The notes under the pieces are model-generated. The model did no database searches and was not told where the DNA came from. It was given only the letters and a program-made list of their open reading frames with translations. Positions 53,496-63,464 of a DNA stretch of 64,000 nt are shown here, piece after piece. Position numbers and translations under genes: made by a program. Source of the DNA: Apibacter muscae (GTDB lineage: Bacteria; Bacteroidota; Bacteroidia; Flavobacteriales; Weeksellaceae); contig NZ_SELG01000029.1 of assembly GCF_007845635.1 (NCBI RefSeq), positions 124,001-188,000 on the forward strand, given 5' to 3'. How positions within the stretch are numbered: the stretch's first letter is position 1; every line of letters begins with the position of its first letter.

Positions 53496-55067
53496 ATGGA
53501 AATAACTATAATCAGTGAACTAATTGCTACCTTACTAATAGGAGGTATTATCGGATTTTTTTTATCAAAAAGTTCTTTAAACAAATTTCGAAATAATAAA
53601 ATAAAAGAGGCTCAAAATAAAGCCTCGTTAATTATTAAAGAAGCCGTATCAAAAGCTGAAACTGTAAAACAAGAAAAAATGCTTCAAGCAAAGGAAAAAT
53701 TTCTTGAACTTAAAGTACAGCATGAAGAACAAATAAATCAACGCGAAAAGAAAATTATTGACACAGAAAAAAGAATAAAAGATAAAGAATCCAAACTAAA
53801 TGATGATCTACATCAAAATAATATTCAAAAAAAACAACTAGATCAAGCCATTAAAGATAATCAATCTAAGGCAGATATCCTTTTAAAAAAGGAAGAAGAA
53901 TTAAAAAACTTGCACCAACAACAAGTACAAATTTTAGAAAAAATTTCTGGATTTTCTGCAGAAGAAGCAAAAGCAGAACTAATTGATGCATTAAAACACG
54001 AAGCTAAAACAAAAGCTCAGGCACAAATACAATCGATTATTGAAGAAGCAAACCTAAATGCTAAAGCCGAAGCCAAAAAAGTAATAATCCAAACCATACA
54101 AAGAATAGGAACTGAAGTAGCCATTGAGAATTCAGTTTCAGTATTTAATATAGAGTCTGATGAAATAAAAGGTAGAATCATTGGTAGGGAAGGTAGAAAT
54201 ATTAGAGCTCTTGAAGCTATGACTGGGGTTGAAATTATAGTAGATGATACTCCAGAATCAATTCTATTGTCTTGTTTCGATCCTGTAAGAAGAGAAGTTG
54301 CGAGATTATCTTTACATAAATTAGTTACGGATGGACGTATCCACCCCGCAAGAATTGAAGAAGTAGTAGCCAAAACTCAACAGCAAATTGAAGAAGAAAT
54401 TATTGAAATCGGTAAAAAAACTATTCTTGATTTAGGTATTCATGGCTTAAATCCTGAGTTAGTAAAAATTGTAGGTCGAATGAAGTACAGATCTTCTTAT
54501 GGTCAAAATCTTCTACAACATTCCCGTGAAGTTGCTAATATAGCTGGAATTCTAGCTTCAGAGTTAGGTGTAAACCCTAAAATTGCAAAAAGAGCAGGAT
54601 TATTACATGACATTGGAAAAGTTCCTGAAGAAGAATCTGAATTGCCACATGCAATTTTAGGAATGCAATGGGCTGAAAAATATGGAGAAAATTCTACCGT
54701 TGTAAACGCAATAGGAGCCCACCACGACGAAATTGAAATGAAGAGCTTAATTGCTCCTATCGTTCAAGTTGCTGATGCAATAAGTGGAGCTAGACCGGGA
54801 GCTAGAAGACAAGTCATTGAATCATACATACAGAGATTAAAAGATTTAGAAGATGCTGCTCTTAGCTTTGATGGAGTAAACACCGCTTACGCAATTCAGG
54901 CTGGAAGAGAATTAAGAGTTATGGTCCAAAGTGAAAAAATTGACGATCAAAAAGCTTCTCAATTATCTTTTGAGATTAGTGAAAAGATCCAAAATGAATT
55001 AACATATCCTGGACAAGTTAAAGTAACTGTAATAAGGGAAACACGCGCAGTGAACGTTGCAAGATAA
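53496..55067 (+). CDS. rny: Ribonuclease Y
   Basis: A 523-aa membrane-anchored endoribonuclease that starts mRNA decay. There is an N-terminal helix (about 5-24), a long coiled coil (about 28-200, Lys/Glu/Gln-rich), a KH domain with [19 protein letters not shown], and a metal-dependent HD domain with LLHDIGK. The ATG is just after the 6S RNA terminator. It ends in a bidirectional terminator shared with the pdxA-like gene. Confidence 0.96.
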   Translation: MEITIISELIATLLIGGIIGFFLSKSSLNKFRNNKIKEAQNKASLIIKEAVSKAETVKQEKMLQAKEKFLELKVQHEEQINQREKKIIDTEKRIKDKESKLNDDLHQNNIQKKQLDQAIKDNQSKADILLKKEEELKNLHQQQVQILEKISGFSAEEAKAELIDALKHEAKTKAQAQIQSIIEEANLNAKAEAKKVIIQTIQRIGTEVAIENSVSVFNIESDEIKGRIIGREGRNIRALEAMTGVEIIVDDTPESILLSCFDPVRREVARLSLHKLVTDGRIHPARIEEVVAKTQQQIEEEIIEIGKKTILDLGIHGLNPELVKIVGRMKYRSSYGQNLLQHSREVANIAGILASELGVNPKIAKRAGLLHDIGKVPEEESELPHAILGMQWAEKYGENSTVVNAIGAHHDEIEMKSLIAPIVQVADAISGARPGARRQVIESYIQRLKDLEDAALSFDGVNTAYAIQAGRELRVMVQSEKIDDQKASQLSFEISEKIQNELTYPGQVKVTVIRETRAVNVAR

Positions 55068-55083
55068 ATTCATTGAATTACTT

Positions 55084-55121
55084 AAAAAAGTCTGAAATTA
55101 ACTATTATTTCAGACTTTTTT
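55084..55121. terminator. Bidirectional terminator between rny and the pdxA-like gene
   Basis: AAAAAAGTCTGAAAT and ATTTCAGACTTTTTT form a 15-bp stem with an 8-nt loop and terminal A/T runs, serving both convergent genes. Confidence 0.88.
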
Positions 55122-55129
55122 TAATTCAA

Positions 55130-56215
55130 TTATTCTTCGTCTGGTAAATCTTCATCCAAACTCATATCAATTCCATCAATTTTAACCTTTTTTAAACTAT
55201 TAGTTTTTAAATCTATATATTCTTTTCTATCCTTATAAATTTTAATCCCACTGAAAATAGCTTGTTCAAAAGAATTATTAGTATTAACCTCAATTTCAAT
55301 ATTAGAAACATCAGAAAAATTTTGGTTTGACCTAAATACTATGTAAGGCGTTCCTCCTACAAAAGAAAAATTATTTTCTTTAAATGAAATATCACAATGA
55401 GCTAAAACCTGTTGTTCATTCATTGCTAAAACAGCATCAAATGATGTATATTCAAAATTTTCAAAGAAACTGTCAGCAGAATAGGGGCCAAAAGCTAAGA
55501 TTCCTCTTTCAAAACATTCTTTTACTGAAGGTTCAATTATTTTTAACTCCTCCTTTCCAATTAATGTTACATCCTGAGAAAAATTATTTACTCCTAAAAC
55601 TGCAATTTTAGGCTTTTCAATACAAAAATCTTGAACTAGTGTTTTATTTATTAATTTAATATATTTTGATAAATCTTCTTTTTTTAGTGATTGAGAAAAA
55701 TCATTTAGCTTTCCACCTCTATTTACAAAAGATATTCTTAAATTTTCATTAAGAATCATATCATAAGGTGAACCGCCTAAATCATTCTTTAACACTTCTA
55801 ACAATTGTACACCATCCAAGAAACTATTGGACCAAGAATCAATAATTAGGAGATCAATTTGTCCTTGCTTTAATGACTCTATACCGGAAGTAAAAGAAAT
55901 ATTAGCCAAACGAGCAAACTCTTCTATTAAATTTTCATTATTGTTGTCTGCTGAATCCTTCCAAACATTTACAACATTAATTTTTTTATGAACAATTTCA
56001 CTAGCAGATGCTATACCTTGAAAAAAAATTGAATTATATCCCAATTTTTTTTTCTTCTGAGACAATAATTTAGTTGAGCCGAAAATAACTGGAGTAAAGA
56101 ATTCTAGCATTTCTCTTTTTTGAAATGTTTTTAGAATAATTTCAATACCAATATCATTAGGGTTACCTAAACTAATTCCCACCTTCAACTTATTATTTAA
56201 ACTCATATATCTCAA
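55130..56215 (-). CDS. PdxA-like protein with metal-site histidines lost
   Basis: A 361-aa protein that aligns along its length with PdxA (4-hydroxythreonine-4-phosphate dehydrogenase, pyridoxal phosphate synthesis). Recognisable blocks are GISLGNPNDIGIEI (13-26), FFTPVIFGS (39-47), KPKIAVLGVN (201-210), GILAFGPYSADSFF (238-251) and VLAMNEQQV (262-270). The catalytic metal ligands are missing: the block around 126-137 lacks the GHTE His, GVNNFSQD (208-215) replaces GLNPHAGE, and AMNEQQV (264-270) replaces AMYHDQG. The frame is intact with no stop, so it is not simply decaying. It is probably not a dehydrogenase; its function is unknown. MSLNNKL from Met4 may be the real start. Confidence 0.8.
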   Translation of the reverse strand: MRYMSLNNKLKVGISLGNPNDIGIEIILKTFQKREMLEFFTPVIFGSTKLLSQKKKKLGYNSIFFQGIASASEIVHKKINVVNVWKDSADNNNENLIEEFARLANISFTSGIESLKQGQIDLLIIDSWSNSFLDGVQLLEVLKNDLGGSPYDMILNENLRISFVNRGGKLNDFSQSLKKEDLSKYIKLINKTLVQDFCIEKPKIAVLGVNNFSQDVTLIGKEELKIIEPSVKECFERGILAFGPYSADSFFENFEYTSFDAVLAMNEQQVLAHCDISFKENNFSFVGGTPYIVFRSNQNFSDVSNIEIEVNTNNSFEQAIFSGIKIYKDRKEYIDLKTNSLKKVKIDGIDMSLDEDLPDEE

Positions 56216-56287
56216 GATTGTAATTTAACAAAAATAAAAAAAATAAATAGATTTAGCTTTGTACTTCATATATAAAGATTCGTTTAT

Positions 56288-56295
56288 TAATTTTG
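56288..56295 (+). promoter_or_regulatory. -7 element for the GH25 lysozyme gene
   Basis: TAATTTTG matches TAnnTTTG, 32 nt before the GTG start at 56328. A TTTG lies farther upstream, but at a spacing of 25 nt, too long to be sure. Confidence 0.45.
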
Positions 56296-56327
56296 CAAAA
56301 CCTCCCACGCCTTTTTACATGTAATTA

Positions 56328-57164
56328 GTGAAAAAAAGAAGAATAAATAGAAAGAAAAAGAAGAAATCTAATAATATTTACTATTGGTTAACTGCACTAA
56401 TCATTATTATCTCTTTGGCATTACTATCTAAATTTATGATCAAGATTTACAATGATTTTTTAAAAGACAGCAACAATAATCATAACTTACTAAATTCTAG
56501 AAAAATATCCGAAGAAAAAAAAATTAATTCCATACTCAAAGAATATCAAAATTGCCTATTTGGTATTGACATAAGTAAACATCAAGGGAAAATTAATTGG
56601 GATAGTATTCACTCTATCAATTCAAATTATCCTATTACATTTGTTTTTGTACGAGCGACTCAAGGAATATACAAGAAAGATAATTTTTTTGATAGTAATT
56701 GGAATAATTTAAAGGCTAAAAAATTTATCAAAGGAGCTTATCATTATTACAATCCTGATCAAAATTCTTCTGAGCAAGCAAAAAATTTTATTAAAGCTGT
56801 TCATTTAGAAAAAGGTGATTTACCTCCTGTTCTTGATATTGAAGAACTACCTAAAAATCAATCAATAGACCTATTAAAAAAAGGCATTATGAATTGGCTT
56901 AGATTGGTTGAAAATGAGTATAAAATAAAGCCTATTATCTATTCCAACGATGCTTACTTTATCCATCACATCAAAGATCTTGATCTAGAAAACTATCCTA
57001 TATGGGTTGCCAATTACAATCCTATTAAATACCCATTACATACTAGATGGTCTTTTTGGCAATTCTCTGAAAAGGGAATTATTCCAGGAATCACATACAA
57101 TTTTGTAGATTTAAATGTTTTTAATGGAGATATTAACAAATTGAATACTTTAAGAGTGAAATAA
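56328..57164 (+). CDS. GH25 family lysozyme (muramidase)
   Basis: A 278-aa protein with a very basic N-terminus (KKRRINRKKKKK), one membrane helix (about 19-41) and a GH25 catalytic domain (about 70-275). The GH25 motifs are FGIDISKHQGKINW (first acidic residue) and PPVLDIEE (catalytic Asp/Glu pair), with FVFVRATQG and GAYHYYNP between them. It cleaves the MurNAc-GlcNAc bond of peptidoglycan, and the anchor suggests a wall-remodelling role at the membrane surface. The GTG start is chosen because the open frame begins there. No phage genes surround it, so it is not a prophage lysin. Confidence 0.88.
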   Translation: MKKRRINRKKKKKSNNIYYWLTALIIIISLALLSKFMIKIYNDFLKDSNNNHNLLNSRKISEEKKINSILKEYQNCLFGIDISKHQGKINWDSIHSINSNYPITFVFVRATQGIYKKDNFFDSNWNNLKAKKFIKGAYHYYNPDQNSSEQAKNFIKAVHLEKGDLPPVLDIEELPKNQSIDLLKKGIMNWLRLVENEYKIKPIIYSNDAYFIHHIKDLDLENYPIWVANYNPIKYPLHTRWSFWQFSEKGIIPGITYNFVDLNVFNGDINKLNTLRVK

Positions 57165-57211
57165 AAAAATCTGATATTTTCAAATTTTTTTATTTTACTA
57201 AAGTATATGAA

Positions 57212-57673
57212 TTACTGTAACTTAAACTCTAACAGCGCATCATCATCTTTCAAAAATGTTAAAGTGTTATTTTCAATCTTAACTAAATTTGCTTGATCAA
57301 GATTAGTTACAAACCCAGATTCATTATTTTTATTATCACAGAACATACGCGTAGTTATAACTTGGCTAATATCTAAATGATTCTCTTCATCTAATAGATA
57401 TGAACCTGAATAGCGATTACATCCTGAGTTTCCCGAAACTCTTTTTTTCAATACATCAAAAGATAAAGTGGGTAGATTATCAAAAACATTTTTAGCATCT
57501 TCTCCGTCAATTTTCTGTAAAACCCAAACTTGATTCTCTTGAATTTGAGCATTTACAGGATTTATCTTTTCTACTCTCATATTTTTTTCAACACTTACGT
57601 TGTTAGAACTACAACTGAAAGAAAATAAAAAAACTGACAATAATAAGGATAAACTTAAAATTTTAATATTCAT
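57212..57673 (-). CDS. META domain lipoprotein
   Basis: A 153-aa lipoprotein with a signal peptide and lipobox ending at FSFSCSS (Cys about 21). The body carries the META/HslJ-type features: VWVLQKIDGEDAKN, PTLSFDVLKKRVSGNSGCNR (Gly-Asn-Ser-Gly-Cys-Asn-Arg loop) and a second Cys in TTRMFCDN, possibly disulphide-linked. HslJ relatives are linked to stress or novobiocin resistance; its function is not known. Confidence 0.82.
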   Translation of the reverse strand: MNIKILSLSLLLSVFLFSFSCSSNNVSVEKNMRVEKINPVNAQIQENQVWVLQKIDGEDAKNVFDNLPTLSFDVLKKRVSGNSGCNRYSGSYLLDEENHLDISQVITTRMFCDNKNNESGFVTNLDQANLVKIENNTLTFLKDDDALLEFKLQ

Positions 57674-57764
57674 TTTATAATTTTTATAATTCGGTTGTTT
57701 AACACAAAAAAGTTGCCAAAAGAACTATTATCCGCTATAAATATTTATTTAAAAGCTATAACAC

Positions 57765-57796
57765 TTGACTTTAGGGTTAACCATATTGTATATTTG
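57765..57796 (+). promoter_or_regulatory. Promoter of queA-rlmN
   Basis: TTG (57765-57767), a spacer of 21 nt and TATATTTG (57789-57796) match the -33/-7 consensus, 23 nt before the ATG at 57820. Confidence 0.7.
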
Positions 57797-57819
57797 CAAC
57801 TTAAATTAAAAATTTAATA

Positions 57820-58869
57820 ATGAAAACTTCAGATTTTGACTTTAAATTACCCCCAGAACTTTTAGCTGAACGACCTTCTGAAAATAGAGATGAGTCTAGG
57901 CTAATGGTTGTTCATAAAAATTCAGGACAAATTGAACATAAATTGTTTAAAGACGTTATTGATTATTTTGATGAGGGGGATGTGTTTATTTTAAACAATA
58001 CTAAAGTCTTTCCTGCACGCTTATATGGGAATAAAGAAAAAACTGGGGCACAAATTGAAGTTTTTTTATTACGTGAATTAGATGCTGAATCTAGGATCTG
58101 GGATGTTTTGGTAGATCCTGCAAGAAAGATTCGCATAGGAAATAAATTATTTTTTACTGATGATGATAGTTTAGTTGCTGAAGTTATTGATAATACAACC
58201 TCTAGAGGTAGAACTTTACGATTTTTATTCGACGGTTCTTATGAAGAATTTAGAATAAAATTGAAGGAATTAGGTGAAACACCACTACCAAAATATATTA
58301 AACGTAAACCAGATGCGGAAGACATTGAAAGATACCAAACTATATATGCAAAAAATGAGGGAGCAGTAGCGGCTCCTACTGCCGGGTTACACTTTTCTAA
58401 ACATTTATTAAAACGTTTAGAGATTAAGGGAATTGATTTTGCTGAGATAACCTTACACGTAGGTTTAGGAACTTTCGCTTCAGTAGAGGTTGAAGATCTT
58501 TCTAAACACAAAATGGAAAGTGAACAAGTATCAATTTCAGAAAAAACTTGTGAAATTGTAAACCATGCCATTGAAAACAAGCGCAGAGTATGTGCGGTAG
58601 GAACAACTTCTATGCGAGCCATTGAAACCTCTGTATCTGCAAATAATCGACTAAATCCGTACGATGGATGGACCAATAAATTTATTTTTCCTCCTTACGA
58701 TTTTGGAATCGCAAACTGTATGATCACTAACTTTCATACGCCTAAATCTACTTTAATGATGATGATCTCTGCATTTGCAGGTTACGATTTAGTTATGAAA
58801 GCTTACAAGGAAGCGGTAAATGAGGGGTATAAATTTTATTCCTATGGAGATGCTATGTTAATTATTTAA
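57820..58869 (+). CDS. queA: S-adenosylmethionine:tRNA ribosyltransferase-isomerase (QueA)
   Basis: Transfers a ribosyl moiety from SAM to 7-aminomethyl-7-deazaguanine in tRNA to give epoxyqueuosine. The 349-aa protein has the QueA features [39 protein letters not shown] and the C-terminal [12 protein letters not shown]. It is 18 bp before rlmN, so two tRNA/rRNA modification genes are co-transcribed from the promoter at 57765. Confidence 0.96.
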   Translation: MKTSDFDFKLPPELLAERPSENRDESRLMVVHKNSGQIEHKLFKDVIDYFDEGDVFILNNTKVFPARLYGNKEKTGAQIEVFLLRELDAESRIWDVLVDPARKIRIGNKLFFTDDDSLVAEVIDNTTSRGRTLRFLFDGSYEEFRIKLKELGETPLPKYIKRKPDAEDIERYQTIYAKNEGAVAAPTAGLHFSKHLLKRLEIKGIDFAEITLHVGLGTFASVEVEDLSKHKMESEQVSISEKTCEIVNHAIENKRRVCAVGTTSMRAIETSVSANNRLNPYDGWTNKFIFPPYDFGIANCMITNFHTPKSTLMMMISAFAGYDLVMKAYKEAVNEGYKFYSYGDAMLII

Positions 58870-58887
58870 ATTAAATAGTTATAAAAT

Positions 58888-59928
58888 TTGGATATAAAGA
58901 AAAAAGATATTAGAGCCTTAAGTTTAGAAGAACTTAAGGCTTATTTTTCCTCTATTAAAGAACCTGCTTTTAGAGCCATACAGGTTTATGATTGGTTATG
59001 GAATAAAAATACACATTCACTTTCTGAAATGACCAATTTATCAAAATCTTTAAGAGAAAAATTGGAAAGCAATTTTATAATTAATTCAGCAAAAGTACAT
59101 TCATTTCAAAAATCTGTTGACGGGACTATTAAAAATGCTGTAAAACTTTACGATGGCAATATTGTTGAATCGGTTCTAATACCCACTTCTAAGAGAACTA
59201 CTGCATGTATATCTTCTCAGGTAGGTTGTAGCTTGGATTGTACATTTTGTGCTACTGCTCAACTTGAAAGAATGAGGAATCTAACAGCCTCTGAGATTGT
59301 TGATCAAGTAAATTTGATTAACAAACAGAGCAATGAATACCATCATAAACCGCTTTCAAATATAGTTTTTATGGGTATGGGAGAACCTCTTCTAAATTAC
59401 AATTCCGTCATAAATGCTATTCAAAAAATCACAGATCTAAAAGGACTAGGTATGTCACCAAGACGAATTACTCTTTCAACTTCAGGCATTCCTAAAATGA
59501 TTGTTAAATTGGCTGATGAAAATTTAAAAATTAAGCTAGCTCTTTCCTTACATTCTGCTATTGAAGAAAAGAGAAATAAGCTAATGCCTTTTAGTTTAAA
59601 ATTCCCTTTAAAAGATATTTTAGAGTCTTTAAAATATTGGTATGCACAAACAAAAAGTAGAATTACTTTTGAATATATTATTTGGGCAGGCATTAACGAT
59701 TCAGATGAGGATATAAAAGCATTAGTAATGTTTTGCAAACAAGTGCCTTCTAAAGTAAATTTAATCCAATATAACTCCATTGACGATGGAATATATTCAC
59801 AGGCAAGTAATCTAGCCGTTGAAAAATATATTCAGCACTTAGAAAAAAATAATATTATTGCTAAAATAAGAAAAAGTCGAGGACAAGATATTGATGCTGC
59901 CTGTGGTCAATTAGCAAATAAACATTGA
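58888..59928 (+). CDS. rlmN: 23S rRNA/tRNA adenine-C2 methyltransferase (RlmN)
   Basis: A radical SAM enzyme of 346 aa that methylates A2503 of 23S rRNA and A37 of some tRNAs. The radical SAM cysteines are in CSLDCTFCATA (about 111-121), the glycine motif is GMGEPLLNY, and the methyl-carrying Cys is in GQDIDAACGQL near the end. The start is a TTG (58888), since MDIKKKDIRALSLEELKAYF is the natural N-terminus and no ATG is better placed. It follows queA by 18 bp. Confidence 0.95.
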   Translation: MDIKKKDIRALSLEELKAYFSSIKEPAFRAIQVYDWLWNKNTHSLSEMTNLSKSLREKLESNFIINSAKVHSFQKSVDGTIKNAVKLYDGNIVESVLIPTSKRTTACISSQVGCSLDCTFCATAQLERMRNLTASEIVDQVNLINKQSNEYHHKPLSNIVFMGMGEPLLNYNSVINAIQKITDLKGLGMSPRRITLSTSGIPKMIVKLADENLKIKLALSLHSAIEEKRNKLMPFSLKFPLKDILESLKYWYAQTKSRITFEYIIWAGINDSDEDIKALVMFCKQVPSKVNLIQYNSIDDGIYSQASNLAVEKYIQHLEKNNIIAKIRKSRGQDIDAACGQLANKH

Positions 59929-60118
59929 TTAGAAAAATTTCCTTAACCTCAAAATAAAATATTTTTGATAATGTATATATGCAAATAAAAGAGTTTTAAT
60001 TTCCTATGAGTAAAATTAAAATTTGATAACTCTTACCAAAATTTAACTAAAATTAATAGAAATATTTTTTAACTTTTATTTAACGTTTTTCATCTTACTA
60101 AAAACAGATAAAACTTAT

Positions 60119-60126
60119 TACTTTTG
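60119..60126 (+). promoter_or_regulatory. -7 element for the TssD gene
   Basis: TACTTTTG matches TAnnTTTG, 69 nt before the ATG at 60196. No TTG is at the -33 distance. The rest of the 267-bp gap after rlmN is AT-rich without other features. Confidence 0.45.
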
Positions 60127-60195
60127 TAATAAATAGTTGCCTTTCATACAGCAACTTTTTTTTAAAAGAATTATTATAATAATAAAAAAACATTT

Positions 60196-60582
60196 ATGTC
60201 ATTTAAAGCACGATTAGAAGTTGGAGGTAAAAAGTATAATATTTTAAATATTAATTATTCTTTATCCCAAGAAACTGACCCTACAGGTCGCCCATCCTCA
60301 CAAACTAGAGGTGGAAGAATTGAAATTACTATAGAATCAACTGGAGATACTGATATTTTTGAGTGGATGACTAATAGTTTTGAAAGAAAAGATGGTTCTG
60401 TAATTTTCATAAAAAGAGATTCTGATGCCACTTTAAAACAATTAGATTTCACTGATGGATATGTTGTTAAATATCGTGAAAATTTTGATTCTATTGGAAG
60501 AAGCCCATTAAAAGAAACTTTCTTAATATCTGCAAAAACTATTAAAGTAGGAACTGGAGAACATGTTAACGATTGGGTTTAA
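60196..60582 (+). CDS. Orphan type VI secretion tube protein TssD (Hcp-like)
   Basis: A 128-aa protein with the Bacteroidota TssD fold: SFKARLEVGGKKYNILNINY at the N-terminus, DPTGRPSSQTRGGRIEITIE, and a C-terminal ETFLISAKTIKVGTG. These are the hexameric ring proteins of the T6SSiii tube, and isolated copies are common. No other T6SS gene is in the window, so it is an orphan copy. It has its own promoter and a strong terminator, and is flanked by rlmN and gmk, which are housekeeping. Possible roles are a tube component for a remote T6SS or a secreted carrier for an effector. Confidence 0.85.
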   Translation: MSFKARLEVGGKKYNILNINYSLSQETDPTGRPSSQTRGGRIEITIESTGDTDIFEWMTNSFERKDGSVIFIKRDSDATLKQLDFTDGYVVKYRENFDSIGRSPLKETFLISAKTIKVGTGEHVNDWV

Positions 60583-60612
60583 AACTTATTAAATTTCATC
60601 AATTAATAAAAT

Positions 60613-60647
60613 AAAAAAAGGAGCTTGAGGTAAAGCTCCTTTTTTTA
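60613..60647. terminator. Bidirectional terminator between tssD and gmk
   Basis: AAAAAAAGGAGCTT and AAGCTCCTTTTTTT form a 14-bp perfect stem with a 6-nt loop and flanking A/T runs. Confidence 0.88.
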
Positions 60648-60659
60648 TTTTATTAAAAA

Positions 60660-61310
60660 TTATATGGCCTTAATTGGACTACTTATAAAACTTTTTACTA
60701 ACTGTTCCGTTTTAAACTTAGATTTTTCTAGATTATCATTAATTACAAGTGAATCAAAATTTTTCGCATAAAGCAACTCTTCGTCAGCTTTTTGAATTCT
60801 TTTCTTTAATGACTCTTCATTTTCAGTATTTCTTAGTCTTAATCGCTCTTCAAGTACTTTTAAGGATGGAGGAGCTATAAATATAGCTAAAGCCTTATTT
60901 TTAAACTCATTTTTTAAATTTATTCCTCCTTTAACATCAATGTCAAAAATTACATGTTTCCCTAAACTCCATAATCTTTCAATTTCAGAGTTTAATGTTC
61001 CATAAAATTGATTATTATAAACCTCTTCATATTCAATAAATTCATTATTTTCTATTTTACGCTCGAATTCATCTTTAGAAATAAAATAATAATCTTCTCC
61101 TTCTTTTTCATTGTCTCTCTTCTCTCTGGTTGTACAAGATACAGAGAAGGAAAGATCTGGAATTATAGATAATAAATATTTTACAATAGTTGTTTTACCA
61201 GCACCTGAAGGCGCAGATAAAATTATTAATTTTCCTTCCACTTTTTTCCCTGGTAGCAATTGGGTTAAATCTAAAGCATCATTGCCTGGTTTATGATACA
61301 CTAACCCCAT
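60660..61310 (-). CDS. gmk: Guanylate kinase
   Basis: Phosphorylates GMP to GDP. The P-loop is APSGAGKTT (about 33-41), followed by [20 protein letters not shown], the GMP-binding block. The 216-aa form has about 27 residues before the usual start ([20 protein letters not shown] onward). Within that segment is an in-frame GTG at the Val of KKVEGK, preceded by an AGGG sequence, so a shorter form is possible. It lies 2 bp after the yicC stop, so the two are coupled. Confidence 0.92.
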   Translation of the reverse strand: MGLVYHKPGNDALDLTQLLPGKKVEGKLIILSAPSGAGKTTIVKYLLSIIPDLSFSVSCTTREKRDNEKEGEDYYFISKDEFERKIENNEFIEYEEVYNNQFYGTLNSEIERLWSLGKHVIFDIDVKGGINLKNEFKNKALAIFIAPPSLKVLEERLRLRNTENEESLKKRIQKADEELLYAKNFDSLVINDNLEKSKFKTEQLVKSFISSPIKAI

Positions 61311-61312
61311 AT

Positions 61313-62176
61313 CTATAATATATTATTGGTTTGTTCTTTTATTTTTTCAAGCTCATCTTTCATCAAAACTACTAATTTTTGTATTATGGAATGATTGGCT
61401 TTAGAACCAATTGTATTAATTTCTCTACCCATTTCTTGAGCTATAAATCCTAACTTTTTACCTATGGGATCTTTTTCATTTAGCATCTCCATAAAATATT
61501 TACAGTGCTGCTGTAATCTAACTTTCTCTTCACTAATATCTAATTTTTCAATATAATACACCAACTCCTGATGAAATCTTTGTTCATCATATTGAACTTT
61601 TATTTCATCTAACTGTTTAATTAATTTTTGAGTAACTATCTCTATTCTTTCTTTCTCATATTTTTCAATCTCTTTTACAGAATTTAAAATATTGAGAATA
61701 TAAATATTAAGAATTTCATTTAATGATTGACCTTCTTCTTTTCTAAAATCATCAAGTTTTAATAAAGCAGTCTTTATACTTATTACAACCTGTTCCCATT
61801 CATCTTCGGATATTTCTAATTCTTCTCTATTTAAAAACACTTCGGGCATCCTCACAGCCATCTTTAAATATTCTGCTTGGGAAACTTCCATCTGAAGTGT
61901 TTCCAGATCTTTTATATAATTTTTTATAGTATTTATATTAAGTTTGGGATTACTATCTTCATCAGCATTTTCAATATTCATGGAAAAATCCACTTTCCCT
62001 CTAAAAACATGATCTGCTATAATTTTTCTTATCTCTAGTTCTTTACATTTATATCGAGTAGGTATTTTAACATAAAGATCAAGTGTCTTACTATTAAGTG
62101 TCTTAATTTCAGTAGATATTTTACAATTTCCCTCACTAACTTCTGACTTCCCATAGCCAGTCATAGATTTTATCAT
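61313..62176 (-). CDS. YicC family protein (putative endoribonuclease)
   Basis: A 287-aa protein with the YicC start [12 protein letters not shown], the [13 protein letters not shown] block and the C-terminal [17 protein letters not shown]. coli YicC has been reported as an RNase that acts on small RNAs. It precedes gmk by 2 bp, a pair seen in many bacteria. Confidence 0.9.
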   Translation of the reverse strand: MIKSMTGYGKSEVSEGNCKISTEIKTLNSKTLDLYVKIPTRYKCKELEIRKIIADHVFRGKVDFSMNIENADEDSNPKLNINTIKNYIKDLETLQMEVSQAEYLKMAVRMPEVFLNREELEISEDEWEQVVISIKTALLKLDDFRKEEGQSLNEILNIYILNILNSVKEIEKYEKERIEIVTQKLIKQLDEIKVQYDEQRFHQELVYYIEKLDISEEKVRLQQHCKYFMEMLNEKDPIGKKLGFIAQEMGREINTIGSKANHSIIQKLVVLMKDELEKIKEQTNNIL

Positions 62177-62207
62177 ATTAATTTCTTTAAAATTATAGAA
62201 ATTTTAT

Positions 62208-63455
62208 TTATACAGTTTTTTTTAATTCAATGATAGTAATTTCTGGCCAAATACCTACTCTACCTGAAAATCCTAAATATCCAAATCCCCTATTTACATA
62301 TAAATATCTATCCTTTTCCTTATAAAGATCTGCCCATTTAGGATATCTATATTTTACAGGAGACCATTTAGCTATTCCTGGAATTTCAACTCCAAATTGC
62401 ATACCGTGTGTATGTCCTGATAAGGTTAAATGTATTTTTTTAGAAAATTTTTTCACATGAGCATCAAAATGAGAAGGATCGTGAGACAACAAAATATTAA
62501 AATCCCCATCTTTTATATTTTTTGAAGCCATTTCTAAATCTCCATCCTTCGGAAAATTACCTTCTCCCCAGTTTTTTACTCCTATAATATTTATATAACT
62601 TTTTCCTTTTTTTATTTGCAATGACTCATTTTTAAGCAATTGCCAATTTATCTCTTCGTGAAACTCTTGTATCTTGTTTATATTTTCCTGTTGCTTTTTA
62701 ACATTATCTACACCATAAGCATAAATCCCATAGTCATGATTACCAAGTATTGATATTTTCCCGTCTTTAGCTTTAATTTTTTTTAACAACGGCAACCAAG
62801 GTTTTAATTCTTCAGCATAGTTATTCACAGAATCTCCAGTGAAGAAAAAAATATCTGGATTTTCTTCATTTAGCATTTGAATTCCTCTTTCAATCTTTTT
62901 ATAATCTTCAATATTAAAACTTCCCATATGAATATCAGAAAGTTGTGCTACCTTATATCCATCAAATTCTTCTGGCAAATCATCAAAATAAATAATTTTT
63001 CTTCTAATTCTATAATCAAATTTACCCCAAATAATTCCCTCTATCACTCCTAAAAAAGGAATGGATGCTATACCCAATCCTATTAAGCTAACTGCTTTTC
63101 TTCTTTGAGGTAAATATTTAATACTAGATTGTTCTTTAAAATTCTTAACATTTAAATAAAACTGATTGACTAAAAATTTTAAAATTCTAAAAATGTCTTC
63201 AAGGAAAAGTATAAATGCAAAAAGAAGTTTAGGTATATATATAATAATAAATAATCCTATTAAAAATTGTATTTGAAATTTATTATTCCTATTTATCTGA
63301 TAAAAACTTATTGCAATAACTAGAAAAAGAATGAAAGATATAATTGTACATACATACTGTATTTTTTTATTTTTAAATAAAACTTTTATTCCTTGGTACG
63401 AATAATACTCAACTATTAATAAAAAAATAGTTAATACTGCAAGGAAATTTTTCAC
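62208..63455 (-). CDS. Membrane-anchored metallophosphoesterase
   Basis: A 415-aa protein with hydrophobic helices in the first ~100 residues and another at about 125-145, then a calcineurin-like phosphoesterase domain. The metal-binding motifs are visible: SDIHMGS (D-x-H), TGDSVN, ILGNHDYG (GNHD), LSHDPSH and SGHTHGMQ (GHTH). The substrate is unknown; related YaeI-type enzymes act on lipids such as UDP-diacylglucosamine. It is 9 bp after the FabH-like gene and 31 bp before yicC. Confidence 0.88.
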   Translation of the reverse strand: MKNFLAVLTIFLLIVEYYSYQGIKVLFKNKKIQYVCTIISFILFLVIAISFYQINRNNKFQIQFLIGLFIIIYIPKLLFAFILFLEDIFRILKFLVNQFYLNVKNFKEQSSIKYLPQRRKAVSLIGLGIASIPFLGVIEGIIWGKFDYRIRRKIIYFDDLPEEFDGYKVAQLSDIHMGSFNIEDYKKIERGIQMLNEENPDIFFFTGDSVNNYAEELKPWLPLLKKIKAKDGKISILGNHDYGIYAYGVDNVKKQQENINKIQEFHEEINWQLLKNESLQIKKGKSYINIIGVKNWGEGNFPKDGDLEMASKNIKDGDFNILLSHDPSHFDAHVKKFSKKIHLTLSGHTHGMQFGVEIPGIAKWSPVKYRYPKWADLYKEKDRYLYVNRGFGYLGFSGRVGIWPEITIIELKKTV

Positions 63456-63464
63456 AATTAATTA

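Noticed and set aside
56328-57164. GH25 lysozyme as evidence of a prophage
   Set aside because: No other phage genes, integrase or att sites are near it; GH25 enzymes also occur as cellular wall enzymes.
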